NCBI GenBank assembly: GCA_001692895.1
Contig: KV748219.1
Span: 930,001 to 994,000 of the forward strand
Direction: 5' to 3'
Length of the DNA stretch: 64,000 bases
Source of the DNA: Cenococcum geophilum 1.58
Taxonomy: Eukaryota > Ascomycota > Dothideomycetes > Gloniales > Gloniaceae
In this document: piece by piece, positions 43,874-58,118 of the stretch
Layout: every line of letters begins with the position of its first letter
Numbering within the stretch: the stretch's first letter is position 1
Notes under the pieces: generated by a model
Databases searched by the model: none
Told to the model about the DNA's origin: nothing
The model's input: only the letters and a program-made list of their open reading frames with translations
Program-made: the position numbers and the translations under genes

Positions 43874-46800
43874 ATGACTCCACCAACATCAAGCTCGTCT
43901 ACCACAATTATCCTTAATAAGCCAGAAGACTGGGAGCAATGGATCTAGCAACTACAAGCCCTTGTAGATAAACGAATTTGGGCCTACGTTAACCCAGATA
44001 AGGAAGCACCTTAATGAGGTCTACTATAAGAACCAGCCTATCCAGAAGTCACAGATTTTAATGAGAATGTAACCTTATATATATAGCTCTCGACAAATCA
44101 ATAGAGGGCGTACAAGAATAGCAGACGATACTATGACTAGGATATAAAGTATTTCCTAAAACAAGATTCGCACTTTTAAAAGATTCGCACCCAAATTACG
44201 TCCATAGTATTAATTTAGAAGAAGCTACTGCTTAACCCTTCTCTTATAGTTAAGGAATAGATATCTCGGTTAAAGGAGAATATAAAATATACCTTATTGT
44301 TTATTAGAAAAAACCTACAACACTAGTACACGGAAGCTCTTAAGGGGTTTAAACACTTATTAAAATTAAATTAGTGGTTAAATCAATAGGAATATATAAT
44401 AGTACTAGGAAAGAAATATAAGATCCCTTAAATATCTAATAAAATCTGGCTATAAGAATTAGTAGAAGTCGTTTAACCCTTTAATAACGCCTACTATATA
44501 AAGTATACTACCGAGTTAAATAACCCTTAGAAGTTAAGATCTTCCAAATACTATAGAGTAGTAAAGGAGCTATAAGAAGGATTTAGAATACCCTTAAAAA
44601 AAGCTAATACTATTATAAAAGAGAGTACCTTTAATATAGACTTCGCAGAGCAAGCTATAATAAATCACTCTAATACTACTAAAGGTCCGGGGAAAGGAAC
44701 TTTAGCATATACTAGACGCTTAAAGAGAGCCGGGTTACTAGTAGACGAGAAGACGTCCTATAAGAAGCTACTACCCGTGTACTTAGTGTGCGAGAAACAA
44801 GGATATTCCCTATAGGACTATTAGTATTTATTTAAAGACAAGAGACCTAAAGGAGTCACAATTGGAGATACTCGCATTAAAAGGGTGCTAAAGAAGGTAG
44901 AAAAGAATAAGGATCTCGCTAACCAAGTTATAAAGATTAAACTTAAAAAATAGAAAGATAAGGCTTAATAATAATAGGATAAGAGTTATAAAGTTAAGAT
45001 TAAGGGAGAAGCTAATGCAATATTCCTAAAATTGTATTATATAGGTTAAATCCATCTACTAAAGCTATCGACTATTCTTAACTTAGGAACCACTCTTTAT
45101 ATCTTTAATAACCTCTCTTATTTTTATAACTTTAGGAAAGCTTTAAGACTTAAATACGTCATCACCGGCAGCTTAAAAGTGCCTATACTAGGCTATAGTA
45201 TGGTAGGGTAAAATAGGCCACTACTTAGTGCCTTAGCATTTTCCTGTATATATCGAGCCTTCGGCTTCTCTCCTTCTCCCTATCACGACCTACCGAGAAT
45301 ACATTCTTTCCTTTCTTCTTACTGACTGCTTTCCTACTGATTGATTACGACTGACCGACCGACTGACCGACCGACCGACAGACAGACAGACAGACAGCAC
45401 TGTGACTTTCCTATCTGAGAGTGGTCGTACCCTCCCACAATAGCAACGTTACTATCTAAGTTACAAAACTAGACAAGAGTAAGGGAATCCTACGTCTTAA
45501 GGACGTTGCCTTTTATATGGACTTTAATATAAATCTAGTATCGTTCCGTCTACTTTAAAAATAAGGGTACTACTAAGACAATAAAGAAAAGAATAATCTT
45601 CTAGTTTAAAATAATAACTTAGTCCTATATTAAATGGAAGAACGTTATAAATAATAGACTATTAAATACGTCTAACTAGGAAGTCTATTAGCGTTTAATA
45701 TAAGCTAACTACTACACTAAAGGAAGCGCAGAGCATTATTAAAAGACGCTCGTCTAGATTTAAAAGGAGATATACGCCTATAGTATCTGCGTCTAAGTTA
45801 TCTAGGACCTATAAGCCTTTATTATTTAGGTCTTAACGCCCTAGGAGTTAAGCTTTAAGGCCCTAAGACGATGGAATATTAACACTATAGCCTCGCTAAA
45901 ATTAAGCGTTAGGTCTTACGAAGGTTCCAAAGATAGAAAATTAATAAACCCTATCTTAACCTCTATATTAACTAGACTGACCTTAAGAAAGCGCATACTA
46001 GATTTATACGAGTTATACTTATCTATAACACTTTCTTAGAAAGATCCTTCTCGTATTTTATAACGACGTATAGTAAAAAGAAGGAGATACTATAAGTGCT
46101 TAAAGATTTTATCTAGTAGGTTTATCTAAGGTATAACCTTAAGGTTAATACTATTAAATTAGACAACGAGCTAGGGAGAAAAAGAACCCTTAAATGGCTA
46201 CGGACTTAAGGGATTATATTTAAGCCTTTAGCGCTATATACCTAAGCTTAAAACGGTACCGCTAAATACTTAGGGGGTGTAATTATTAAGAGAGTATAAG
46301 CAATAAAAATTGCTACTAATTTACTACACGATCTATAGAATAAGATAGTTAACTATATAGTCTACCTTTAAAATTAAACGCCACGGGAAAGTAATAGATG
46401 GAAATCGCTATATAAGAGGTTCTATACCTTTCTAGCTAATAGGAGATTAAGAAAACCATAACTAGCGCACCTAAAAGCCTACGGCTGTAGGGCGTACGCG
46501 ATAATATTAGACGCCTAGCTAAAAAAAAAAAGGCTAAGTAAGCTAAATCCGCGAGCCCATATCGGCTATCTTATCGGCTATAACTCTACTAATATCTATA
46601 GGATCTGGATCCCATATAAGGGTATTATTATCTCTACTAGGGACGTTATCTTTAATAAAAAGACGTTTTTTAACGGTAAGTAAACGGACATCTTAAAGGA
46701 CCTATACGCTAAATTAGACACGCTAATTGAGGAGATTTAACTCCCTAATAACTAGACTAAGAATAAGGTCCTTCTAGAAGACGATAAAGAAGTATTTAAA

Positions 46801-47561
46801 CCATTAATTTAAGAGGAAGACGATAACGTTAATGAGCCAGTTTAAACCTTTAATAAGTTAGTAGATCTTAAGCTTATAAGAGCTCTCGAAGATATATACT
46901 ATATACTACCTCTAATAGAAGAAGACGAAGAATCTCTATATGCCTTTTACGTTAAGTATCCTACAAAGTTAGATATATAAGGTACTAATTAAGACGTTAC
47001 TTATTAAGCAGGAGATATGTTTAACACTTAAGGGGTGTCTAATAACTTAGTTAAAGACTTGTTTAAGGAAGCCAGCGATAATAGGTTTAAAGACTTTGTT
47101 ACTAAAAGAATCACATTAGCCTATTATGGCGCCTTCTTAGTAGGAAGGAAGTTTAACCTTAATAGTTAACTTAATAATAGTAAGCTAAAATTAGGCAGAA
47201 TACGCGATATTAAATTATATAGGAAGAACCTACCTTTACTACCCTAGTTAATCCAAAACCTTAATACGTATCCTTTTTAAGATTAGTTCTAAGAGGCTTA
47301 ATAAGCCTATCTCTAATCTTATTATCAAATAAGGTCGTTTTAAGAAATAGATAAGAAGTACGTAAAGGGACAGTAGGTCCTTAGCTTAATATAAGTATTT
47401 ATTTATAAGATAGATAAGTACGGATTTCTCTATAAATGTAAAGCACGCCTAGTAGTCTACGGAAATCAATAGGCCCTAGGAGACCTACCTACGAGAGCTA
47501 CTATATTAGCCAGTACGACCTTCCAAACCCTTATGGCGATTACTATAAAATTCAACCTAGA
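43874..47561 (+). pseudogene. Copia-A gag-pol relic, Gag to RT start
   Basis: ATG at 43874 opens a Gag with the copia-type block LNKPEDWEQWI and a YVNPDKEAP end. Further on are a protease-like segment (about 45075-45195, YIFNNLSYFYNFRKA, VPILGY) that is broken by a 241-bp MITE, a pre-integrase block (GILRLKDVAFYMDFNINLVS, about 45489), an integrase, and the RT start (about 47380-47561: VFIYKIDKYGFLYKCKARLV, FQTLMAITIKFNLD). The gag zinc knuckle is not seen. RIP stops are frequent. The frame is broken by E3 at 47562 and resumes at 61708. Confidence 0.75.
45199..45439. mobile_element. MITE-like insertion with GACC/GACA microsatellite in Copia-A
   Basis: A 241-bp insertion interrupts the protease region. 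It is flanked by ATAG on both sides (45195-45198, 45440-45443), with imperfect inverted ends (TATGGTAGGGTAA and, reverse-complemented on the right, TGTGGGAGGGTAC). Removing it rejoins the copia frame (GYS-NVTI). The middle carries a (GACC)n-(GACA)n tract at about 45349-45397. Its composition is much less RIPed than the surrounding copia sequence. Confidence 0.55.
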
Positions 47562-48019
47562 TGTTACGGACGCTTTAAGTACAATGTTACAACTACTTAG
47601 GGAAGAGTCGGAAGAAGCTAGTTAGTTAATTTAGGCACGGTTTAGAATGGAACCAGTAGAACTATATAACGAGGAATAGTAACCAAGGTTATATAACGTG
47701 CTACGTATTAAATAAGAGGAATGAGAGGAACTTACGTACCTTATGTATAAGACGTATATTATATATAAAGAGGATTTTATAGGAGTACGGTTATATATTT
47801 AAAGGACCACAGTCCCTACCTAGATAGTTCCTTCTTTATAGTAATTCTCAGAATACAATTAGAGTTAATCTATTAGGCAACTACTCTACCAGTTATTATT
47901 ACGTTGTTAACTTTAACTTACTTTACCTATATACCTAGCCTAATAACGAGCCTACTATAGTTCCTGCTATAAGGTTCTATTATATAATTACTACCTAGTT
48001 ACGGTAATAAGTGCAGAAA

Positions 48020-51000
48020 GTTAAATAACATACTACTAAAAGCAGCCACTATGACGCTATTGACGGCGGCAACTACTTTAAGGTTAGGAGGGGACACTAA
48101 TATAGCGGACACTAATTCTTAACCTGTGACGGTTAGACAGTTATAAAAGGTAATTAACCAGTTAATAGCAAACAATATAGCGTTAGAAAAAAGGGTTAAT
48201 AGGATAGGAGTAGTGAAGGTTAAGCTACTATTAATTAAGAGATTCTTAGGAGAAAGAACAAAGCTTAAGGGATTCCTTACGTAAATACACTTTAAAGTTA
48301 TATAAGAAGGGGTAAAGCTACTAACACCTATAGATCGAATAGCCTATATAGGACTATTTCTATTAGGAAGAGCACTTAAATAGTTTAAGTCTTACCTTAT
48401 AGAGAGACAGGCAAACGGAATAACAACTACTAACTAAGAGGTACGGTTTATATTCTTAAGCTAGAAAGGATTTGCAGAGTGACTTATATAAATGTTTAGA
48501 GACCTAGAGGCGGTAACTATAGCGGAAAAAAAACTCCAAGATATTACGTAATAAATATTAGTAATTAAGTATATAACGTAGTTTTAGACACTAGTAATAT
48601 AAGTAGAGTGGAATAATAGGGCGCTTATAGCATAGTATAAATAAGGACTTAAGGCTAAAGTCTAGGACGCGATTATCTTAATAGAAGATGCGGATACCCT
48701 AAGGGATTTAATAGATTAAGCGATTAAAATTAATAATTAGATCTACTAAAGGGAACAAACTAAGAGAGGTTAGGATAGAGTTTTATAGTTATATAAGACG
48801 TAGAGTACGTAATAACTAAAGCTAAGTTAGAAACTATAGTATAGCGCAGAGCTAATAAACCTAAGTAGTACTAAAGAAGCCTATAAAAGATGGAGTAAGA
48901 AACTATAAAAACCTAGAGGTTAAGGATCTAGTAATCATAGGACTAAGGAGTAGAGGCTAAACTAGGGATCTTAGTAGCAGAAGACGTTTAGGCGGACTCT
49001 ATAGTAAAGTTAATAGTTTAAAGACGGAGCTTATATAAATTGCGGGAAATAGGGTTATTTCGCAAGGGATTATAAAGATGGTTAAAGTCACTATATAATA
49101 AAGAGAACAAGACTANTAGCGGAAGATATATATGTATAAAGGGATAATAGTATACTGCGAGGAACAAAAGAATATTTAATTAGAAGTTTTACGTTCTATT
49201 ATAATAATATATACCAAATTTATAGAGACGCTAAGTACGGCGCAAGCTATTAGCTATAGGAGCTAAATTCTATAGAGTATAGAGGAACTAATAAACTAGT
49301 TCGCAGATTGAATATTAAAGACGATAATTTTAACGTAGGCAAAACATTCCGTAACGATAAGGTAATAAAGGCGGCTTACTAGGAGCACGTAAACCTTAAA
49401 GATGTTATAATAGAGGTAGAGGATAATTTTACTACAGAATAGGGAACATTAGTAGGGATTAAGACCCTACTAGACACAATATCTATCGCTTTATAAGATA
49501 TAAGAGAAGTAGGACAGTAAACTACTTTGGCACTTAATAAAGGCAAAAAGCTAAAGGTTTAAGATTTTTAAGATAAGATAAAAGACGACTAAGATTCTTA
49601 AAACAAGATAAGTATACCTAAGAACCTATAATAAATAGCAATTGATGGAGCAGGGTAGTAGCTTAGTTTAAAAATATACAAATAAGCTTGGGATAGAGTT
49701 TCCCACAGGCACAAGACTCTTAAGACGAGATGAGTGAGATTTAAGACTCTTAAGATAAGATGAGAATATTAAGTAAGCCTAGNTAGACTAAGGTAGGAGT
49801 AAAGCTTAAGTTAGAAGCAAGTTTAGGATTAAGAATTCTATAGAACTAAGACTTTAAGTAACGAATAAGGACTATTAAATAGATTAGAGAATCTATAGTA
49901 TAAATAGCAACTAGACTAAGAGATAGATATATAGACTTAGAGGACTTACTAGTAGAATATAGTGTTCGGATTAAAGGTCGGAAGACTAATACCGAGATTA
50001 AGAAGTAAGAAGACTTTAAGGATCTACTTATAAGACGCGAAAGGAAAGAAACTATAGTAAAATTTAGGGTAAGAATTACTATATGGTAAGAACAAAAACT
50101 AGATAAGAGATCTAGTATATTGGGACGTGTAAGGGATAGAGTACCTATATAAAGAATTACTAATAGGCCAAAAGTAGGCATACTAAGAGCTAAGTGGCTT
50201 ACTAAACTGGAATAAGAAGAGGATCTAGGGATTTTAACTAGGTTTAAGGAACGATATATAAAAGGCTGTTATAATACAATAATAAGAAGATACTTCCTTA
50301 CGGACAAGCCGTATATACTTTAGTAGCTATACTAAAAGTAGTATAGGCAGAGGTATAATGATAAGTGGGAAGACTTTTATATATAGTTAGACGAGAAAGT
50401 TATCTAAGACTACCTAATTACGGAAAAAGTAATGAGTTATATTAAGGGAGCCTTAATTATAATATTAAGAGATTTAGAGAAGTGTTTAGAGGACTAGAGA
50501 AGCAAGAGATGTATTTTAATACCTATAAATAAAGTTATAACGTTTAGATTAATATAAGAGAGGTTTAAACTTAAGGATAAAGATAAGCTAAGGGTTAACC
50601 TAAAGTACCTAGCACACTATACATTAACGTAAATTGCGTGCGTAGATAATGCGTATAATATGCACAGAGCACCTAAAGATAAGTATCGAAAATATCCTAT
50701 AAGAATGTATTGGATAATTAAGGAATAGAAATACTAGAACGCTAAGTATATACATAGTTGGCATCTAGTGGAAGTTTAGGAGTTAGGAGACTTAATACTT
50801 TAGCTAGGAAGATTCCTTATAGAAGAATGCCTAGATGGATAATAGTAGTAGGAATGCCTAGAAAATATGTGTCTATAGTATATTAAAGATAAAAAGAAAA
50901 CTAAGTATTGGCTTAAGTTGGACTAAGTATAAATAGGATTAAACAGCTAATAGTTAGGAAAAGTAGAGGCCTATAGGACTAGAGGGAGCTAGTAGTAGAG

Positions 51001-51892
51001 CCTTAGACCCTTAAAGGAATTTAAGGATAATACCTAAATTTACGAGTTAAATAGCAAGATTAGTAGTTTAAAGTATTAATAGATAGTAGAGTAATAAGGA
51101 ACCATATCTTACTAGTAGCAGTTAAAAGAATAGGATTACCACATAGGAAAAAGGAGTATCCTTACTTATTAGTAACAATTTTAGGAGATCTAATAACCTA
51201 TAAAGGAGGGATTATTAATCTAAAAATAGGACCTATTTAGTTAACCATTAAAGGGAAATAGATTAAGATATCTTTTAATATATTACTATTAGGGAATAAT
51301 AAGGTAGTACTAGGAATGCCTTAGTTACAGGAATATAATCTAAAGATTAATTAGATTATAGGTTAGGTTAATATTAGGGATACTTAATAACGCAAAATAT
51401 AATAGTAAGCTAAGTTAGTATAGTACTAAGTTGGAGCAATATATAAGGAAACTAAGCGAGGCTTAAGTTATATACTAAAGAGATACTATAAGTACGGCAA
51501 GAAACTATGGTTACTAGAGAGTAAAAAGCTGTTAAAGTATATAGTATAGGACTATAAGATAGAATTGGAACTAGAAATAAGTTTAAAGTTCTTTCTAATT
51601 TACAAGCTTACTAAAGAAGAAGGTAGAGTATTAAAAGAGTTTATTTAGAAAAACCTATAAAAGGGATATATTAGACTATCGTAGTTATTAGCGGGTTATC
51701 TAGTACTGTTTATACTAAAGAAGAATAGTAAACTAAGGCTATATATTAACTATAGATAGTTAAATAGCATTACTAGGAAGGATAGGTATTCTTTACCCTT
51801 AATTAGTAAAATCTAAGATAGGATAAGTAATGCGCAAATCTTTACGAAGATAAATCTAAGATGGGCGTACTATTAGATTAGAATTAAGGAAG
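48020..51892 (+). pseudogene. E3 gag-pol relic, 5' part
   Basis: Gag from about 48020, with a CINC-type zinc-knuckle remnant (GAYINCGK...GYFARDYKD, about 49030). A protease-like segment lies at about 51060-51320 (VLIDSRVIRNHI). RT begins at about 51640 (YIRLSQLLAGYLVLF, KKNSKLRLYINYRQLN, TRKDRYSLPLI, then FTKINLRWAYYWIRIKEGN). It is interrupted at 51898 by Copia-B. Stops at Gln, Trp and Arg codons throughout. Confidence 0.7.
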
Positions 51893-51897
51893 GTAAT

Positions 51898-54800
51898 TAT
51901 TGGTACCAATTTAATGGTATAAGTGAGTCGTGTCTAGGGGCACAAAATACGTATAGTATCGTATGCTTATTTAGACGGTGGTGACTATCGATTCTATTGA
52001 GGTAGACTACGTAGTCTATATACTGACGCGCCTCCCCCCTGATTAGTTAGCACGTAGGTAGTTGGTGCACAAACGCGTATTTACGCGTTCGTATACCAGG
52101 TGCTGTAATTATACACTAGCGGTACTTAGAAAATAAAACCACTTGTGTATAGCCTCCGTAATTGCCTTAATAGAACCATAAAACATATAAGAAAATACAT
52201 AGGAAATCCCTCCTAAGGTGCCTTCTGGGTTGCCTTCCAAATGGTGCTCCAAGCTGGCCGTAAGTCCTGCTTACGGTCCGTAAAATAAACTGTATGGCCT
52301 TTTGACGGGCCGTGAATGCACCGTACGGCCTTCCGACGGGCCGTAGCTGAACCGTAAATGCTCCGTTAGTCTCGCTCTACCTATTCTATAACCTTTAGGT
52401 TAAGCTTGTTTGTGTTAATTAGGGTTTTAAGAGCTTAACACGGCTTTGCCTTAGTTATGGCGTCTGCTGGGTTGTCTCCGCTGCTAATCCATTTGACCTC
52501 CGTAATCTCACGTCGTTCATAGGCCTAACGTAAGCACATTAGGTCGACTATGAGCCTCTTCTCTTATGTCGTACCTAGTTTAACTAGGCAGTCGTAAAGG
52601 GACTTTGAATTGGTGTATAAAACCAGGGGTAACTGCTCTAGTTGTAGAATCTTCTGGACCGTTAATTTGATTGCGGCTGCTATATTAAAGCCATAAGCTA
52701 GTGTATATAGTTTAGAGGCTAGTACACTACGGGTTACTTATTTGCACTTAATTAAAGACTAGTGCAGTATATTTGCGTCCTAATTGTGGTCCGTAAGTAT
52801 AATTATAAAGCCGATTTGTAATGATAGGTCTTTGTTATTAGCAAAGGAGGCGTCCGTAAATGCTAGTAAGCTAAGGGAACTTAGGTCTAGTGGTACAAAA
52901 GTAAGTCCCCTTGCTGTATTGTCAATTTGCCACTGAATACGCTTATTAAGCTGCTTAATATTTTCTTCTTGCGGATCTACTGCCTGGGCCGTAAAGGATA
53001 AGTCGTAGGCAGATTTGGGTTGGCAGACTGTGGCAATATAGGCGCCTCTTGCACGCTGTGCAGCGTATTAGTCCTTTATATTTATGGTCTTATAGGTCTC
53101 TCCGCGGGAACTAGTAAGGTCCGTAGGCTTTACTATAATAAGCTTTAGGTTTTGAGCTTGGCGTTCCTGGGTCAGCTAGATTAAGTTGCCCTTTTATATA
53201 ATTAAGCCTTTGTTAAACTTAATTAGAGTCTACTCAGTTAACTGCTCTTGCGGCTTTGCTAGGAACTTAGCTTCTTGTAGTTTAGTCTCTTTAGCGTCCG
53301 CAAATATCCGGTCTGCTAAGAAGAGGGTATTATCTGTTTGGAGTCTAATAATACTAAGGCCGTTCGATGGGCTGTATAGGAGGCAGGGGTCGTAGGTCGA
53401 CTGTTCTATTTTAAGTTTACTGATGTGGTGCTAGTAGTATGTCTTAAACCAATGGTTTCTGGCTTCTGGTACTCCGTAAAGAGGTTTTATAACCTATAAA
53501 ATTGTTCCTAGTTGTAGGTTAAGCTTATAGGGTGGTTATATAAAGATATCCCTACTTAGGTAGGTATTAGACTACACGTAGGCTTGTGAGATGTCCCGTA
53601 AGTAAAGGGCTACGGATTTAGTTTGCTGTAGTCTAGGCGTAAGTGCGAGTATAATTCGTTGACTGACCCGTTAAATTATAGGTAATTGCGTAAGGACTAG
53701 GTCCTTTCCCTAGTTATTATAAGCTTGTATAATAAGCCTTGATTTCTTAAAGGCTTTGTTAGTACTAGGGTGCTTAATCTTGTCAACAAAGCATAAGTTA
53801 AATATACGAACGCCTTGCGGAACGTCTCTCTCTGTTATAATCGCAAAGATACCCTTTTTAAGTAGTTCGTTAATCTCTTTATGCCATGAGTCCGTAAAAG
53901 GGGTTTCCTATACTAGAACTAATATATCTATAGGCGGAGATTGCTTTGCGGATGTGCCTGCAGAGGTTAGGTAGTTCTCTGTTACGGGATTCTTACGGGG
54001 GCGTCCTTGGCCACGCTTTACGGCAGGTTTGGTAGGTTTAGTGGGTTTCTAGGGGACCTTTAGGGTAGGCAAGGGTGCCTCTAGTTTGTCTGATTTGGCA
54101 GTTATTTCTGGTTCGTCTGGTTCGGCGGTTGCTTCTAGTTTATCTAGCTTAACGTCATGGGTGTTTTCGGGCTGAAAGTAGGGTTTTACGGACGTGCTTC
54201 TGAAGCTAGTTGGCCCGCTAGGAAGCTATATGCAGCACGTCTTGTTTTCTACGGCCAGTAGACGGTAAGGTCTATTCCAACTGCCGCTTTTACGCTATAT
54301 GAGGACTTTAGAGTTAAGCGGGAGGTTGTGTACTAAGGTTATATTAGGTCCGTTGCGGTGGTATAAGGCGTTATTAATAGTTTGTTTGGCCCGTAATTTG
54401 ACTATTTTGGCTATTGCCTTCCGTATTGTAGCTGCTTATTCTATAATAGACGGGGCAGGAGGGCCTAGGCTGCTTATCCTTGGGTAGGCTCCGTAAACTA
54501 AGAGGGTGGGTACTAGTCCGTTAGGGCCAGCGGTGTCGTTAATGGCTTTTACGGCTATTTGTAAAGCTAGTTCCTTTTAGATATCCTTGTACTCGTCCGT
54601 AATAATCTGATAAGCTCTCCGTAGAGCTAGGTAAGCTTACTTAATAAGCCTAATGGACTAATGCGCCTTAACTAGAACAGCTTTTATTAATATAGCTATG
54701 GCCGTAGCATACTGCTGGAATTCCTTGCTAATGAAGTTCCTACTGGCGTCGTGGGTGATATACTTAGGAGGTTCAACGTACGTGTTAATCCAGTAGGTCC

Positions 54801-57800
54801 GTAAGATATCCCAAGTGTACTTTGCGGATATATTTTGCAACCAACGGGCGGCTTGGTAGCGGGTTGCCTTGTTAATTATATGTAATACTAGGCTGCCGTT
54901 AATGTACATAATGTCTATGTATACTAAGTGGTTAAAGTTAAGGTCCTTGCGAAGGGTGAACTTAAATCGGCCTGGGGAACGTCCGTATTTCTGGCAAAAG
55001 GAGCAGTATTTAGTCAGGTAATTAACTGCCTTCCTATTGACGTCGTCGTGTCTAGAGCGTTCAAGGACTCTATATAGCTTTTTGGCTAACGGGTGGCCGA
55101 AACGGTGGTGCAGACGGTGGATCTCCATACTGGTAAGGTAGCACGGGTTATAGTTAAAAGATTCCTAAATGTAGGTCCGTAAAGTCTCTCCCCATATAAG
55201 GAACGGGTGTCCAAATCGTCATGTAATTGGTAGGGTAATATGCTTGCTTTCTGGGGCAGTTGCGGGGCCGATCAAGGTATCCGTAATATTGTTGTAGTAA
55301 ACCTATAACCTATCCATATCCGCAAGGCAAAGTAAGAAAGGGGTGTCTGCTTTTACTATATAGAAGTTAACTAGGCCAATTAGGGTCTTAACTGCAACTA
55401 ATCCAATTAATGCAGTTAAGCCAATGCCAAATTGGACGTTTACGGCCCCAGTTTGCGTAATATCAATATCCGTATTATCATTTGCGGTAGTCCTATATAC
55501 AAGGTATTGTCCGTAGCCTGTAGTAGACTTCTTAGAGGCGCCTATATCGATTATAACACCGTAGAATTCCTTAGGGGTATAGCGTTCTGTGGTAATATAT
55601 GCAAATGGGTCCTGCTTATGATCTATAACGTCCGTAACGGGGGTGCTTGCGGAATAGTTTTTGGGCGCAACTGAGTGTATAAAGGAACGGTCGGCTAATA
55701 CGGTCGTAATATTAAAGGCTTAGCTGTCTGTAAAAGGTCTGAAAGTAGTTAGGAACGTCTCTAGGGTCTCCTATTCCTAGTTGTCTAGGTTAAAGTTAAT
55801 TATAAGAGCTTCTATTAACTCATTAGGGGGCTCCTCTTCTTCCTCTCCTTTGTATTCTAAGATAAACTGGCTAATTCGTTTATTAAATCTCTTCTTAGAC
55901 CTATTATGTTCTTTTTGGGTATGCCTTATAGACCAATATCCTTCCTTACCGCACACAAAGCACTTCTGACTGGTTCATCTGCGGGGGTATACTTTCATAC
56001 GGGAGTTGCTGCGGAGGTTGCGGGTAGAACCTAGTCAATGCGGATACTGCTGGCGGTATCAGCAGTCCGTAAAGTAGGCATCTAAATTAGATTGCGGATT
56101 TTACAGGTCCGTAATAAAAGCTTAAGTACTGCCTGGCGGGTTTAAGGCTTTATACGTTACAATAAAGGACCGTAAATCGTTAATAAGGCCAGCTACAGTG
56201 TCTGCGGGCTTGTAACAGGCGTATTTATAGGGTTTTATTTCCTGGCAGGCCGTAATCAGTTTATTATGCAAGAAGTCGTCCATTCAAAGCTTAATATTAA
56301 GACCGTACTATAGGTGGCGGAGGTCTTTAATAAGGATTTATAGGCACTCTATGGTTGATTTTTCAGTATTCTTATCCATTACGGTCCGTAACTTAGTTGC
56401 ATTCCATTGGGTAAGGATATCACGCCTATATTCCAGTCCTTCAAAGTAGTTACGTGTGGCTTCGCATAGCTTATTAAAGGAAACACCAAGGGGGTTACTT
56501 TTAAGGTTGGTGTAGTAGTAGTTAAGTGCTAGGCCGCGCAGCATAGTAGAGTAGGCTTGGCTGAACTCCTATTTAGGAATATCGGCCTTCTAACAGAGGT
56601 CCGTAAAGATGGTCAGTTTAAAGTCAAAGTTATCATTTTCACCGCTGTACTTAGATTCGTCAGTATAGAGCTTAGCTAGGTTAGCTAGCTCCTTACCATA
56701 GGTCTTTACTTAGGTAGTTTGCGGGTCTGTAGCTTACGGATTTATGGGTTGCGGATATATAGGTTGCGGATCTGTAGTTTAAATAACGGAAGGGATTTGG
56801 TCCGTATTTTGGTTCGTGGGGGTATTGCGGTCCGTAATTTAGGTTATAGGGGTATTACGGTCCGTAATATAAGTACTGGGTATACTTTGGCTAGTAAGAT
56901 TAATTCTGAAACTGCTTGGGTTTATAGGACGAATTTAGTTAAGAGGGTTAGGTATAAGGCTAGCGATTATATTAAGTTTAGAAGAAGCAAAGAGTTCCTT
57001 AATAGTATTGTACTCGTCTAGGATTTCTTCCTTAGTCTATTCCGTTCGGTCCTCCTTATATATTATATTATATAAGGACCGTGCGATAGTGACCCGTTTG
57101 TTCCTTTTAACCTATACGCCTTAGTTATATAAAAGGGTCCGTAGGTTACGGATAGTAGTGGGGTTGCATTCCTTAAAGATGGCTTCTGTAAAGTCCGCAA
57201 AGTCTTCTTGGTATTGCTCCCATAGGTTGACGTTTATGAGCTTAAAGTATTTGTACTTAAGGATTTTAAATTTGATATAGTTGTTGACGTCATCTATAGA
57301 CGTAACGTTGACTCCTTGTCTCTACTTCTTTTGACCTTCATTAACCTGCTTGCTGATGTCTGCCATACTGTGTAGTGTAGTATGGTGCGTAGCGGGTGGA
57401 AGAGGTCTTGTGAGGGTCCGTAAAATCGGTTGATGGGCCCGTAACGGTTCGTAGAAGGGTAAGGGGGTCTCCATAGGGTCTTAATAGGTCCGTAGTAGTT
57501 CGCAGGAGGGTAAGAGGTCTCCGTAACGGTCCGTAAAAGTGATTAACGGGTCCGTAACGGTTCGTAAAAGGGTAAGGGGTCTCTGTAAGGGGTTAGAGAG
57601 GAGGCCGGGGTATTTTAGTAGGGTGTGGTGGTTGCGTTCTTGGTGTGATTGTGTTCTTAACGTGGTCGCGTTGACTACTAGTACAGTGGTTAATATCTCT
57701 AATTAAGGTGGAGCGTAAACGTCTTCCAAAACCAGGGTAGATTTAAGGTAATTCTAGGTAAGGTGGAGCGTTAGACGTCTTCCAAATCTAGAGTACTTTA

Positions 57801-58113
57801 ATTCTCTTTAACTGAAATAGGGGCTTGTAAGGTGGAGCGTTGGACGTCTTCTAAGCAAGTGCGTATCTCCTGATCTGTGCGCGCTCACTGATTAGTGTTG
57901 GTACCAATTTAATGGTATAAGTGAGTCGTGTCTAGGGGCACAAAATACGTATAGTATCGTATGCTTATTTAGACGGTGGTGACTGTCGATTCTATTGAGG
58001 TAGACTACGTGGTCTATATACTGACGCGCCTCCCCCCTGATTAGTCAGCACGTAGGTGGTTGGTGCACGAACGCGTATTTACGCGTTTGTATACCAGGTG
58101 CTGTAATTATACA
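51898..58113 (-). mobile_element. Copia-B: full-length Ty1/copia element nested in E3
   Basis: LTRs of 218 bp at 51898-52115 and 57896-58113; on the plus strand they begin TGTTGGTACCAATTT (TATTGG in the left copy) and end TGTAATTATACA. The target duplication GTAAT lies at 51893-51897 and 58114-58118. The LTRs differ at few positions. The interior is the least RIPed of all full-length elements in the stack, with reading frames of 60-156 codons still open. Coding is on the minus strand with integrase before RT, the copia order. Confidence 0.9.
52430..57366 (-). pseudogene. Copia-B gag-pol relic
   Basis: Gag opens with an ATG at 57366 (MADISKQVNEGQKK) and contains YFKLINVNLWEQYQEDF. A zinc knuckle CFVCGKEGYWSIRH is at about 55960-55920. 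The integrase N-terminal HHCC domain and core are open for 156 codons at 55128-54658: HRLHHRFGHPLAKKLY, KYCSFCQKYGRSPG, then VYIDIMYING (first Asp) and THDASRNFIS (second Asp). RT lies further on. The RNase H end is at about 52500 (VKWISSGDNPADAITKAKP), the copia NPADAxTK signature. Scattered stops remain, so it is not a functional polyprotein. Confidence 0.8.
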
Positions 58114-58118
58114 GTAAT

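Noticed and set aside
49846-50181. 111-codon hydrophobic minus-strand ORF
   Set aside because: Antisense to the RIPed E3 gag-pol; AT-rich sequence gives Leu/Ile-rich frames by chance.
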